A program made the translations under genes and the position numbers. Of a stretch of 55,894 bases of DNA, positions 1-8,597 are shown one piece after another. The notes under the pieces were generated by a model. The model was not told the DNA's origin. It saw only the letters and a program-made list of their open reading frames with translations, and made no database searches. How positions within the stretch are numbered: the stretch's first letter is position 1; every line of letters begins with the position of its first letter. Origin of the DNA: Glaciecola sp. UBA2563. GTDB lineage: Bacteria > Pseudomonadota > Gammaproteobacteria > Enterobacterales > Alteromonadaceae. The stretch is taken from the NCBI GenBank assembly GCA_002340325.1, contig DDLV01000071.1, positions 1 to 55,894 on the forward strand, written 5' to 3'.

Positions 1-39
1 GAGCGCCCAGGGATTGGGTTTACAGCGACTTTTAAATGA
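1..39 (+). CDS. Possible 3' tail of an unidentified plus-strand gene
   Basis: Frame 1 is open from the window edge to a TGA at 37-39 and reads ERPGIGFTATFK. It would converge with the rodA-like gene. Twelve residues are too few to assign a family, and an open stretch this short can occur by chance. On the minus strand the bases below 107 hold no start of mltB, rlpA or dacA, the genes that often follow mrdB. Confidence 0.2.
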   Translation, partial: ERPGIGFTATFK

Positions 40-106
40 CTAACACCTTAAATCAAATCAGAGATGTTTATGTCAGCAACGCTTAAGAAGAACATAGCCT
101 ATATTA

Positions 107-1222
107 TTATTGTCTTGATAATAGACGTTTTTGAGTACTGATCGCCATTAATATGCCAAAACCTGCAAGCAAAGTCACCATTGATGTGCCGCCGTAACTA
201 ATTAAAGGCAACGGAACACCTACCACAGGCAGCAAACCGCTTACCATGCCCATGTTTACAAACACATACACAAAAAATGTTAACGTAATACTGCCGGCTA
301 ACAATTTTTCGAAGGCATCTTGCGCCCTGTTTGCTATATATAGACCGCGCATAATAATGACTGAATAAAGTATAAGTAGACCTAATACTCCAATGAGCCC
401 AAATTCTTCGCTAAAGACTGCAAAAATGAAATCGGTATGTCGCTCTGGCAAAAATTCTAGCTGAGATTGTGTCCCCTGCAACCAACCTTTGCCCTCGATA
501 CCGCCACTGCCTATTGCTATTTTTGACTGAATAATGTGGTAGCCCGACCCCAACGGATCGCTTTCTGGATTCAAAAAAGTAAGTACGCGCTGTTTTTGAT
601 ACTCTTTCATCAAAAAGAACCACATGATTGGCATAAATGCGCCCAAAAGCCCCGCCAAACAAGCAATTAACCGCCATGACAAGCCAGCTAGAAAAAGCAC
701 AAAGATCCCAGAGCTAGCGATTAACAAAGATGTACCCAAATCGGGTTGTTTTGCGATTAAAATTGTTGGCGCAACAACAAGTATGAATCCGAAAAAAATA
801 TGCTGCATTTTGGGGGGCATAGGGTATTTGCTGATGTAATATGCCACCATTAATGGTACCGCTAGCTTCATAATTTCAGACGGTTGAAATCTTACAACCC
901 CGATATCTAACCACCGCTGAGCGCCTTTACCCATATCACCGAAAAGCAAAACGGCAACTAACATGCACAGGCCTACCACATAGCTTATTGTCGCTATTTG
1001 GCGATAAAACTGAATAGGAAGCTGAGCCAAAATGAACATAACAAAAAAAGCTAGACCAAGGCGTATCATCTGGCGCTGGATAAGCCCTATGTCTTGGCCA
1101 CCTGAAGAATAGATAGTCAAAACGCCAATCACCATCAAAGAAATGAGCGAAAAAAGAAGAAATCCATCGACATGGATTTGCTCTAGAAATGTTGTTTTAT
1201 TCGCTCTTACATCATTCATCAC
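107..1222 (-). CDS. mrdB: Rod shape-determining peptidoglycan glycosyltransferase RodA
   Basis: SEDS-family polytopic inner-membrane protein that polymerises lipid II in the elongasome together with PBP2. The 371-residue length is normal for RodA. The sequence shows about ten hydrophobic segments, the FQPSEIMKLA stretch typical of FtsW/RodA near residue 110, and a conserved C-terminal block with PLPLISYGGTS. It overlaps the end of the PBP2 gene by 11 bp, so the two are translationally coupled, as is usual for mrdA-mrdB. RodA rather than FtsW is chosen because of this partner and the absence of division genes around it. Confidence 0.96.
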   Translation of the reverse strand: MMNDVRANKTTFLEQIHVDGFLLFSLISLMVIGVLTIYSSGGQDIGLIQRQMIRLGLAFFVMFILAQLPIQFYRQIATISYVVGLCMLVAVLLFGDMGKGAQRWLDIGVVRFQPSEIMKLAVPLMVAYYISKYPMPPKMQHIFFGFILVVAPTILIAKQPDLGTSLLIASSGIFVLFLAGLSWRLIACLAGLLGAFMPIMWFFLMKEYQKQRVLTFLNPESDPLGSGYHIIQSKIAIGSGGIEGKGWLQGTQSQLEFLPERHTDFIFAVFSEEFGLIGVLGLLILYSVIIMRGLYIANRAQDAFEKLLAGSITLTFFVYVFVNMGMVSGLLPVVGVPLPLISYGGTSMVTLLAGFGILMAISTQKRLLSRQ

Positions 1223-3125
1223 TGGTATCGATAGACGCTGTCATTTCTGTATCGCTTTTAGCAATGTATTGCGATTCTAGGGAATAGTAGTAATCCATTA
1301 TTTGTCGCGCAACAGGTGCTGCATTTGACCCGCCACCACCGGCATTTTCGATGGCAACAACGACAGAAATCTCTGGCGCATCGTAGGGCGCGTAGCCAAC
1401 ATACATGGCATTATCCCTGAGGTATTTATCGACATTTTCTTCATCGTATTCTTCATCTTGCGCGACTGTGAATAGCTGAGCTGTGCCTGTTTTACCTGCC
1501 GATTTGTATTCGCTACCTTTAAACGCAGCATTTGCAGTTCCGTGTTCTTCCTGCACAGTGCCATATAATGATGCCAGAATGAGATCCCAATTTATTGGGT
1601 CAACAACTTCTATGACTTGTTCAGATTCCGCAACGCGTTCTGCTAGCTCATTTTCAATCATTACGCCTTTGAGTATTGTAGGCGCAATCTTAAAGCCTTT
1701 ATTTACAAGGATATTGACCGATTGAAGGATCTGGATAGGTGTTGCACTCCAAAAGCTTTGACCAATACCAACGGGAATAGTATCGCCGATATACCAAGGC
1801 TCATTAAACCGTGCTCTTTTCCAACCTCTGGACGGCATTAGTGCGTCTGACTCTTCTTTAAGGTCTATACCGGTGTATTGTCCGAACCCAAACGCGGTCA
1901 TGCCTTCGTGCATGCGGTCGATGCCTAATTTAAATGCAAGCTCATAAAAATAAGTATCACAACTTACTTCTATCGCTTTCTTAACGTCTACCACGCCATG
2001 GCCCCATCTTTTCCAATCTCTCCATACATGAGATACATTGGGTAGTGTAAAACTGCCGCGATCTTGAATTTGCTTCTCTCTGGAAACAACGCCCTTTTCA
2101 AGGCCAACTAACGCAAGATGGGGTTTAATCGTTGATGCAGGTGGATATCTCCCTTGTGTGGCCCGGTTGAGTAGTGGACTATATCTGGAATTCAACAAAG
2201 AAGAGTAATCTTTTTGACTAATGCCATGGACAAACAAATTAGGGTCGTAACTTGGACCGCTGTACATAGCTAATATTGCTCCATTTGACGGTTCTGAAAC
2301 AATAATTGCACCGCGTCTCTCACTGAGTATTTCGGCAATTTTTTCTTGTAGTCTAATATCGACATTGAGCACAATATCCTGCCCAGGTATTGGTGGGTCG
2401 ACGTCTAGCACACGGATTATTCTACCTTGATTGTTTACTTCGACCTGTTGATAGCCAACTTGTCCATGCAAAATAGATTCGTAATACCTTTCTATACCTT
2501 GTTTTCCAATGTAGTGAGTTGCGGCATAGTTAGCTGATGATCCCTCCAGTTCAAGACGTTCAGCATCTCGTTTGTTTATTCGTGAGACGTATCCTAATAA
2601 ATGGGTTAGGCTGTCCTTATACGGATAGTATCGCGCAAGTCGAGCTGAGATCTGTACACCTGGAAATTTATGTTGATTGGCAGCAAAAAGGGCAACTTCA
2701 TCATGGTTAAGTTGATTGCGCACGGGTACCGGTTTAAATCGTCGAACACTTTTTCTTTCTTCACGAAAATCCTCAATCTCCGCTTCTGTAAGGGTCATTA
2801 GCGTCTGCAGCTCAGCTAATGTTTGATCTAGCCCATCGACCTGTTCAGGAACAATTTCTAAGCTGTATACAGGGCGATTTTCAGCCAGTAATACTCCGTT
2901 TCTATCGTAAATAAGGCCGCGATTAGGCGCTACAGGGAGTACTTTGATCCTATTTTCATTCGAACGTGTCTGATAATCTTGGTGGTGTACGATTTGCAGG
3001 TTTGCCAAATTTACTAGAACACCCACCATTAGCACTATGACGAAAAGCCCTGAAATAACTGCTCTACGTGCAAACAAATTAGCTTCGGCTGAGTGATCTC
3101 TTATGGGTTGACGCCGCCTAGCCAT
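1212..3125 (-). CDS. mrdA: Penicillin-binding protein 2, elongation transpeptidase
   Basis: Class B PBP that crosslinks peptidoglycan during side-wall growth with RodA. The 637-residue protein has one N-terminal membrane anchor (about 22-44), a PBP dimerisation domain and a C-terminal transpeptidase domain. The active-site motifs are visible: STIK (nucleophile S331, K334), SCD at 388-390 and KTGT from 545. The motif context YPPASTIKP and the length match PBP2. The gene lies 2 bp after rlmH and overlaps mrdB, so it is part of the leuS-to-mrdB transcription unit. Confidence 0.97.
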   Translation of the reverse strand: MARRRQPIRDHSAEANLFARRAVISGLFVIVLMVGVLVNLANLQIVHHQDYQTRSNENRIKVLPVAPNRGLIYDRNGVLLAENRPVYSLEIVPEQVDGLDQTLAELQTLMTLTEAEIEDFREERKSVRRFKPVPVRNQLNHDEVALFAANQHKFPGVQISARLARYYPYKDSLTHLLGYVSRINKRDAERLELEGSSANYAATHYIGKQGIERYYESILHGQVGYQQVEVNNQGRIIRVLDVDPPIPGQDIVLNVDIRLQEKIAEILSERRGAIIVSEPSNGAILAMYSGPSYDPNLFVHGISQKDYSSLLNSRYSPLLNRATQGRYPPASTIKPHLALVGLEKGVVSREKQIQDRGSFTLPNVSHVWRDWKRWGHGVVDVKKAIEVSCDTYFYELAFKLGIDRMHEGMTAFGFGQYTGIDLKEESDALMPSRGWKRARFNEPWYIGDTIPVGIGQSFWSATPIQILQSVNILVNKGFKIAPTILKGVMIENELAERVAESEQVIEVVDPINWDLILASLYGTVQEEHGTANAAFKGSEYKSAGKTGTAQLFTVAQDEEYDEENVDKYLRDNAMYVGYAPYDAPEISVVVAIENAGGGGSNAAPVARQIMDYYYSLESQYIAKSDTEMTASIDTSDE

Positions 3126-3127
3126 CT

Positions 3128-3598
3128 TTATTCCCGGTGATATGGATGGTTATGCATTAACGACCAAGCTCTGTAAAGTGCCTCGCTGACGATAACTCTG
3201 ACCAGTGGATGAGGAATAGTCAATTTTGATAGCGACCATTGTTGTTCTGCTTTCGTTCTACAAGCGTCAGATAACCCATCTGGCCCGCCAATCAAAAGGC
3301 TTACATTGCGACCTTGCATTTGCCATTGCGAAAGTTGCCGGGATAACTCAGGTGTTGACCATTGTTTTCCGTTTACTTCAAGTGCAATGACTTTGTTTCC
3401 GTTGGGTATTGCGTTCAAGATACGATTACCTTCATCACTTATTACCTTTGAAATATCGGTATTTTTTGTTCGTTTACTTGGTGTTATTTCCTTAAAACTC
3501 ACCGAAACATCTTTTGAAAATCGTCGTAAATAATCGTTTGAAGCATTGTCGACCCAGACGGGCATTTTATTACCAACGGCAATTATCTGAATTTGCAT
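3128..3598 (-). CDS. rlmH: 23S rRNA pseudouridine-1915 N3-methyltransferase RlmH
   Basis: SPOUT-class methyltransferase that uses SAM to methylate pseudouridine 1915 in helix 69 of 23S rRNA on assembled 70S ribosomes. At 156 residues it is full length. It begins MQIQIIAVGNKMPVWV, carries the SAM-binding knot segment LLIGGPDGL (about 102-110) and ends in the conserved SLMHNHPYHRE. Its ATG is immediately after the rsfS stop, the classic rsfS-rlmH pair. Confidence 0.96.
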   Translation of the reverse strand: MQIQIIAVGNKMPVWVDNASNDYLRRFSKDVSVSFKEITPSKRTKNTDISKVISDEGNRILNAIPNGNKVIALEVNGKQWSTPELSRQLSQWQMQGRNVSLLIGGPDGLSDACRTKAEQQWSLSKLTIPHPLVRVIVSEALYRAWSLMHNHPYHRE

Positions 3599-3919
3599 TT
3601 AGTCTTGCCATAACTTCTCGAGTTGGTAAAAATCGCGCGATGCATCCTGCATAATATGCGCCACTACATCACCTAAATCGACTAACACCCATTCACCAGT
3701 CTCTTTTCCCTCGACGGATAACGGAGCATGACCGTGGTGCTTGCACTCGACAATTAAGTTATCAGCGATTGACACAACATGTCGTTTGCTATTGCCCGAA
3801 CATATAACAAGTGTGTCTGTTACGCTTGATTTTCCTACAACGTCTATGACAATGAGGTCGCGAGCTTTCATATCCTCTAACTTGTCGATAACAAAATTTG
3901 TAAACTTTTGTTCTGTCAA
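3599..3919 (-). CDS. rsfS: Ribosomal silencing factor RsfS
   Basis: Iojap/RsfS family protein that binds L14 on the 50S subunit and blocks subunit joining in slow growth. Its 106 residues match the family length, and the family core IVIDVVGKSSVTD plus WVLVDLGDVVAHIM are visible. It is followed without a gap by rlmH. The 202 bp upstream contain no nadD, which normally separates holA from rsfS; rsfS may therefore use its own promoter in that spacer. Confidence 0.95.
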   Translation of the reverse strand: MTEQKFTNFVIDKLEDMKARDLIVIDVVGKSSVTDTLVICSGNSKRHVVSIADNLIVECKHHGHAPLSVEGKETGEWVLVDLGDVVAHIMQDASRDFYQLEKLWQD

Positions 3920-4121
3920 TCTTCACCTATAAATGTATCGTTGGAAACTGGCGCGCGTTGAAAAAAATTTTACAACAAAGATCGCCACGCCCTAATATTC
4001 TTATGTATTTTATGTATGGTTGCAAACTCAAAGAGTTCCCTTATTTTTAGTGGGTGTTTCAATTGGCTTGTTCTGCGACTGCACGTGTTTCATTGCTTTT
4101 TTACTATACAGCCTTAGATTT
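3920..4121. other. holA-rsfS spacer lacking nadD
   Basis: About 200 bp between holA and rsfS where nadD (roughly 640 bp) usually sits. No NadD motif such as GGTFDPIH can be read in any frame. On the minus strand there is only a 17-codon ORF (MKHVQSQNKPIETPTKN...) starting near 4093, with no recognisable family. Bases 3976-3994 resemble the terminal repeat of the small mobile elements found at 31.9 and 37.8 kb. Confidence 0.6.
3976..3994. repeat. Possible relic of a MITE terminal repeat
   Basis: The 19 bases CAAAGATCGCCACGCCCTA match the end shared by the two elements at 31901-31919 and 38080-38099 at 17 positions, if the variable positions of those copies are allowed either base. A convincing opposite end is not visible. 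It could be chance, but it lies where nadD is missing. Confidence 0.3.
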
Positions 4122-5153
4122 TCAGACAAGTGAAATGCCTTTTAATTCGACAGGTAGAAAAAGTAAACAAAGATGCGCCAATAATACAAACGGTTGTTCC
4201 ACTTTTTCTGTCTTAAACAGGGTATCGGCAGATGTTAAGTTTGACATGATATTGTCCAAATCCGTTTTGCTCAATCGTTTTAATGCGCCCGTATAAAGCC
4301 TCTGTTTACTTTGCCATATACGAAGTTTTGAAAAATTTATTCTCCCAAGATTCGTTTGTTCGTATAGACAGCTTTGAAGCTTCTGAACTTCACTGATCAA
4401 TTGCCAAATGACTATGTTTGGCTCAATACCTTCTTGTTCAAGTCTGTCCAAAATCAAGACGGCTTTTTGCATATCACCTACTAGGGTAGTTTCGGCTAAT
4501 TCAAATATAGAATATCTTGAGTGAATAGAGAGCACATTTTGAAGATTCGAAAGTGTTATGTTCTCTCTGTTAGGGAACAACAATTCTAGCTTGTCAATTT
4601 CTTGTTTTGCCGCCAACAAATTACCTTCATTCATGTCCGCAATGGCGTTTAGTGCATCATCTGAAATGGCCAGATTAATTTGCTTTACATATCGACTTAG
4701 ATATTGCACCATCTGATGTCCTTTCAACTCATAACAAAAACATACAGTTGCATGTTTTTCTAGCGTTTTAAACCACTTTGCATTTTTAACTGATTGATTA
4801 ACTAATGGTCCATGTAGCAATAGTGCAACATCGTCTGAGAGATTGTTTGTCATCCATTCTATCAGTGCTGCAGACCCGACGGTACCAGGCTTTCCCGTGG
4901 GTAAATTGAGCTCGATTGTCTGTTTTTCAGAAAAAAGAGACAATGTATTTGCAGCGGTGTGTAATTGTTGCCATTCAAACTCGCCGTCAGCGACGAATGT
5001 GTGTCGCTCTTCAAATTGCTGTATCTTTGCGACTTCTCGCCATTTATCGATGACGTCCAGCTTTTGTTGATGTTCATCCCCAAACAGCATTAGTAACCGA
5101 GGGAATTCACCCACTTCTAATTTTTGAATGCACTGTGCGGGCGTCATTTGCAT
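4122..5153 (-). CDS. holA: DNA polymerase III subunit delta
   Basis: Clamp-loader delta subunit that opens the beta sliding clamp. The 343-residue length fits. The family pattern is seen in LLMLFGDEHQQKLDVID near the N-terminus, the middle segment EGNLLAAKQEIDKLELL and the C-terminal helical collar. It follows lptE with a gap of about 50 bp, the usual lptE-holA order. The normal downstream neighbour nadD is absent. Confidence 0.93.
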   Translation of the reverse strand: MQMTPAQCIQKLEVGEFPRLLMLFGDEHQQKLDVIDKWREVAKIQQFEERHTFVADGEFEWQQLHTAANTLSLFSEKQTIELNLPTGKPGTVGSAALIEWMTNNLSDDVALLLHGPLVNQSVKNAKWFKTLEKHATVCFCYELKGHQMVQYLSRYVKQINLAISDDALNAIADMNEGNLLAAKQEIDKLELLFPNRENITLSNLQNVLSIHSRYSIFELAETTLVGDMQKAVLILDRLEQEGIEPNIVIWQLISEVQKLQSCLYEQTNLGRINFSKLRIWQSKQRLYTGALKRLSKTDLDNIMSNLTSADTLFKTEKVEQPFVLLAHLCLLFLPVELKGISLV

Positions 5154-5204
5154 GTTTTTATTCGTCGCATTTTTACTGTCAATGGCGTTGGTTTTACAAT
5201 TGCG

Positions 5205-5738
5205 CTATTCGGATACAACGGGTGCTAAATTGTACTGGCTTGATAATAGGCGGATCATTCTGTCTGCTACTTCATCGCGCATTTCTTGGATGACGATTTC
5301 TAGCTCTCTCGATTTCGCAAGGATTCTATCAGGGTCCTCCTGATACTCTCTGGCCACAACAAGTGAATGACTAATCGTCTCTCGGTCAGGAAAAGCAACT
5401 TCGTATTCGACTGTGTAAATCAATTCGTACTCGGCAACCTGACCCGTACTAAACATAGAAAGCAGTCTGCGCTCGAGATTTTCGGGTTGCATTTCAATAA
5501 CGACAGTTGCAGCGGGCGAACTGTTAATTTGCGTTGAAGAACTGATTAGAGAACCTTTGAGTTGATAAACGGGGAGGCGTTCGTTTAATGTTCTTGCCAA
5601 TGGTGCAAACCGCGTCGGTGCTTTAATTGCCACTTCCGATAGCGTTTCTGGCAGAGCTTGAGACCCCCGCAATGTAAAGCCACAAGCGAAGGTCATCAAA
5701 CAAATTGTGATTATTACCAGACGTTGGAATATACGCAT
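5205..5738 (-). CDS. lptE: LPS-assembly lipoprotein LptE
   Basis: Outer-membrane lipoprotein that plugs and stabilises the LptD barrel during lipopolysaccharide export. The 177-residue protein starts with a lipoprotein signal peptide (MRIFQRLVIITICLMTFAC), with acylation expected at C19, followed by GFTLRGS, the LptE signature after the cysteine. It begins 1 bp after the leuS stop, the normal leuS-lptE-holA arrangement. Confidence 0.94.
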   Translation of the reverse strand: MRIFQRLVIITICLMTFACGFTLRGSQALPETLSEVAIKAPTRFAPLARTLNERLPVYQLKGSLISSSTQINSSPAATVVIEMQPENLERRLLSMFSTGQVAEYELIYTVEYEVAFPDRETISHSLVVAREYQEDPDRILAKSRELEIVIQEMRDEVADRMIRLLSSQYNLAPVVSE

Positions 5739-5739
5739 C

Positions 5740-8367
5740 TTAGTTCGCTACAATGTTGACGAGTTTTCCGGGTACTACGATGATTTTTCGAACGGTTTTA
5801 TCTGCAATAAATGCTTTTACGTTGTCTTGTGATACCGCCAAATCCTCAAGTGCACTTTTATCGATCGCTGCATTTACTGTGATTTTAGCGCGTAATTTTC
5901 CATTTACTTGCACTATGATAAGTTTCTCATCTTCGATAAGTGCCGCTTTATCCGCGATGGGCCAAGCTGCTTTTTGTAAGTTTGTTGATTGCCCTAAGAC
6001 TTGCCATAACGTTTCGCAAATGTGAGGAGTTATAGGGTTGAGCATTTTAACGAGTGCAACGATACCTTCTCCAAATACTGCTTTGTCGTTGGCGTCTTGT
6101 ACTGTGTATTTTTGTAATGAATTTAGCAATTCCATCAATTTTGCAATTGCAGTATTAAATGTCTGTCGACGTTCAATATCATCTGTAACCTGCGCAATTT
6201 TGTCATGAATCGTGCGTCGAAGTATCTTTTGTTGTTTTGACAATGCAGAAGTGTCGATGTTCTCCTCTGAAAACCCTTCATCTTCAGCAAAATCATGAAC
6301 TAAGCGCCAGACTCGCTTTAAGAACCTGTTCGCGCCTTCCACTGCTGTTTCTGTCCACTCCAAATCTTGATCGGGTGGTGATGCAAACATTGTGTACAAC
6401 CTAATGGTATCTGCACCATATGCATCGATCATGGTTTGAGGATCGACGCCATTATTTTTAGATTTAGACATTTTTATCATGCCGGCGTATTCGACTTCGC
6501 GTCCGCCATCTTTCATTTTCGCAGACAAGATACGTCCGTTTTGGTCTCGCTCTATCTCTACTTCATTCGCATTAACCCATACCTCTTTACCGCTTTCGTT
6601 TTTGTAATAAAACGCGTTAGCCAGCACCATGCCTTGGCAAAGAAGGCGTTTGAAAGGTTCATTACTGTTAACTAACCCCTCATCGCGAAGTAACTTGTGA
6701 AAAAAGCGTGCGTACAACAAGTGAAGCGTCGCATGCTCGATACCGCCTATATATTGGTCGGCTGGAAGCCAGTAATTAGCTTCATTTGGATCAAGCATTG
6801 CATCTTTAGGCGCAGAAGTATAACGCGCGTAATACCATGATGATTCCATAAAGGTATCAAACGTATCTGTTTCTCTGGTAGCAGCTTTACCGTTATGTGT
6901 GGTTTGCGACCATGTTTTATCGGATTTAATAGGCGATTGTACGCCGTCCATCACAACATCTTCTGGCAAAACAACAGGAAGGTCTTCTTTGTTAACCGCA
7001 ACTGTGTTGCCATCTTCATCATGTACAATTGGGATTGGAGCGCCCCAATAGCGCTGCCTAGAAACCCCCCAGTCGCGCAATCTATAGTTAACTGATTTTT
7101 CGCCAGCACCTTGCGCTTCAAGCTTGGCAATAATCGCGTCAAAAGCGTCTTCAAATGAAAGGCCTGTATACTCCGCTGAATTCACTAGCGTCGATTTTTC
7201 GGTGTAGGCGCCTTTATTCAAATCAAATTCAGATGCTTCTTCTGCAGCAATTACCTGTTTGATTTCCAGCTCGTATTTGGTTGCAAACTCCCAGTCTCGT
7301 TGGTCGTGTGCAGGTACCGACATTACTGCGCCAGAACCATAATCCATCAATACAAAGTTGGCACTCCACACCGGGATCAATTCGTTGGTAAGAGGATGTA
7401 CGACATTAATTGAGAGTGCTTTTCCCAATTTTTCCATTGTTGCCAAATCAGCTTCTGATGCTTTAGCTTGTTTGCATTGATTAATAAAATCTGACAATGC
7501 CTGATTTGTTTGCGAAAGAAATAAACAAATAGGGTGTTGTGGTGATAACGCCAGATACGTAGCGCCATATAATGTATCAGGTCTCGTTGTATAGACTTCT
7601 AAGTGTTCGAATCCGGCGATGGGCTTTTCCAACGCAAATCGAATAGTTGCACCGGTTGATTTGCCTATCCAGTTTTTTTGCGCAAGTTTGACCTGATTTG
7701 GCCAACCGTTAAGCTTGTCTAACTCATTTAACAATTCGTCAGCATATGCGGTAATCTTAATAAACCACTGAGGAATTTCCCTTTGTTCTACTACAGCACC
7801 CGATCGCCAGCCTTTACCATCGATGACTTGCTCGTTTGCCAACACTGTTTGATCTACAGGATCCCAGTTGACAGACGCCATCTTCTTATACACTAGCCCC
7901 TTTTCATAAAGCCTTGTAAAAAACCATTGTTCCCAACGATAATAATCTACATCGCACGTTGCTAATTCTCTTCTCCAGTCATAACCAAACCCTAGTGAGT
8001 TCAGTTGTTTTTTCATGTATTCGATGTTTTTGCGGGTCCAATGAGCGGGTGCTGTTTTGTTTTCAATGGCCGCGTTCTCCGCAGGTAGCCCAAATGCATC
8101 CCAGCCGATGGGTTGCAAGACATTTTTACCTTGCATTCGTTGATATCGACTTATCACGTCGCCGATAGTGTAATTTCTTACATGTCCCATATGCAGGCGG
8201 CCACTGGGATAAGGGAACATACTAAGGCAATAAAATTTTTCTTTTTCAGATTCTACATCTGCATGATAAATACCTTCAGCGGCCCATTTTTGTTGGACGG
8301 AGGATTCTATGTCACTCGGGGAGTAATCTGACATATACTCAGCTGAGGTTGCGTTGGCTTTTGACAT
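5740..8367 (-). CDS. leuS: Leucyl-tRNA synthetase
   Basis: Class Ia synthetase charging tRNA-Leu. The 875-residue protein has the HIGH-type motif PYPSGRLHMGHVRNY, the CP1 editing domain with TTRPDTLYGATY, the KMSKS loop as MIKMSKSKNNGVDPQ, and the C-terminal anticodon-binding domain. The usual N-terminus of the family (YxPxxIExxVQxxW) corresponds to SDYSPSDIESSVQQKW, so translation may start at the ATG at 8334 rather than 8367; both ATGs have weak Shine-Dalgarno sequences. First gene of the minus-strand unit that runs to mrdB. Confidence 0.97.
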   Translation of the reverse strand: MSKANATSAEYMSDYSPSDIESSVQQKWAAEGIYHADVESEKEKFYCLSMFPYPSGRLHMGHVRNYTIGDVISRYQRMQGKNVLQPIGWDAFGLPAENAAIENKTAPAHWTRKNIEYMKKQLNSLGFGYDWRRELATCDVDYYRWEQWFFTRLYEKGLVYKKMASVNWDPVDQTVLANEQVIDGKGWRSGAVVEQREIPQWFIKITAYADELLNELDKLNGWPNQVKLAQKNWIGKSTGATIRFALEKPIAGFEHLEVYTTRPDTLYGATYLALSPQHPICLFLSQTNQALSDFINQCKQAKASEADLATMEKLGKALSINVVHPLTNELIPVWSANFVLMDYGSGAVMSVPAHDQRDWEFATKYELEIKQVIAAEEASEFDLNKGAYTEKSTLVNSAEYTGLSFEDAFDAIIAKLEAQGAGEKSVNYRLRDWGVSRQRYWGAPIPIVHDEDGNTVAVNKEDLPVVLPEDVVMDGVQSPIKSDKTWSQTTHNGKAATRETDTFDTFMESSWYYARYTSAPKDAMLDPNEANYWLPADQYIGGIEHATLHLLYARFFHKLLRDEGLVNSNEPFKRLLCQGMVLANAFYYKNESGKEVWVNANEVEIERDQNGRILSAKMKDGGREVEYAGMIKMSKSKNNGVDPQTMIDAYGADTIRLYTMFASPPDQDLEWTETAVEGANRFLKRVWRLVHDFAEDEGFSEENIDTSALSKQQKILRRTIHDKIAQVTDDIERRQTFNTAIAKLMELLNSLQKYTVQDANDKAVFGEGIVALVKMLNPITPHICETLWQVLGQSTNLQKAAWPIADKAALIEDEKLIIVQVNGKLRAKITVNAAIDKSALEDLAVSQDNVKAFIADKTVRKIIVVPGKLVNIVAN

Positions 8368-8561
8368 CTTGTTGTTTTTCTCTACGCTTGTTTGCGATTA
8401 ATTTCTAGCCGCATAGGATACCTAAATTAAACATATACACAATTATTTTGCCATTAAGATAGGTGAATAATCAGATTAAGGTTGTACAATTATAAAAGCT
8501 GAACACACTCAACTCCTTATGCTAGAAATCATGTCAGGAAATCTAACCTAAAAGTCGGTTT

Positions 8562-8582
8562 GATTTGCATTGCTAGCAAATC
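8562..8582. promoter_or_regulatory. Inverted repeat before the Lon-family gene
   Basis: GATTTGC-N7-GCAAATC, two perfect 7-bp arms ending 15 bp before the ATG at 8598. It could be a small hairpin next to the ribosome binding site or a dimeric operator. No T-tract follows, so it is not a terminator. The rest of the leuS/Lon divergent region (8368-8561) is AT-rich with no clear promoter that I can defend. Confidence 0.35.
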
Positions 8583-8597
8583 AGGAAACAATAAAAA

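Noticed and set aside
4054..4296. Plus-strand 80-codon frame over the holA 3' end
   Set aside because: Mostly antisense to holA; composition and start are unconvincing.
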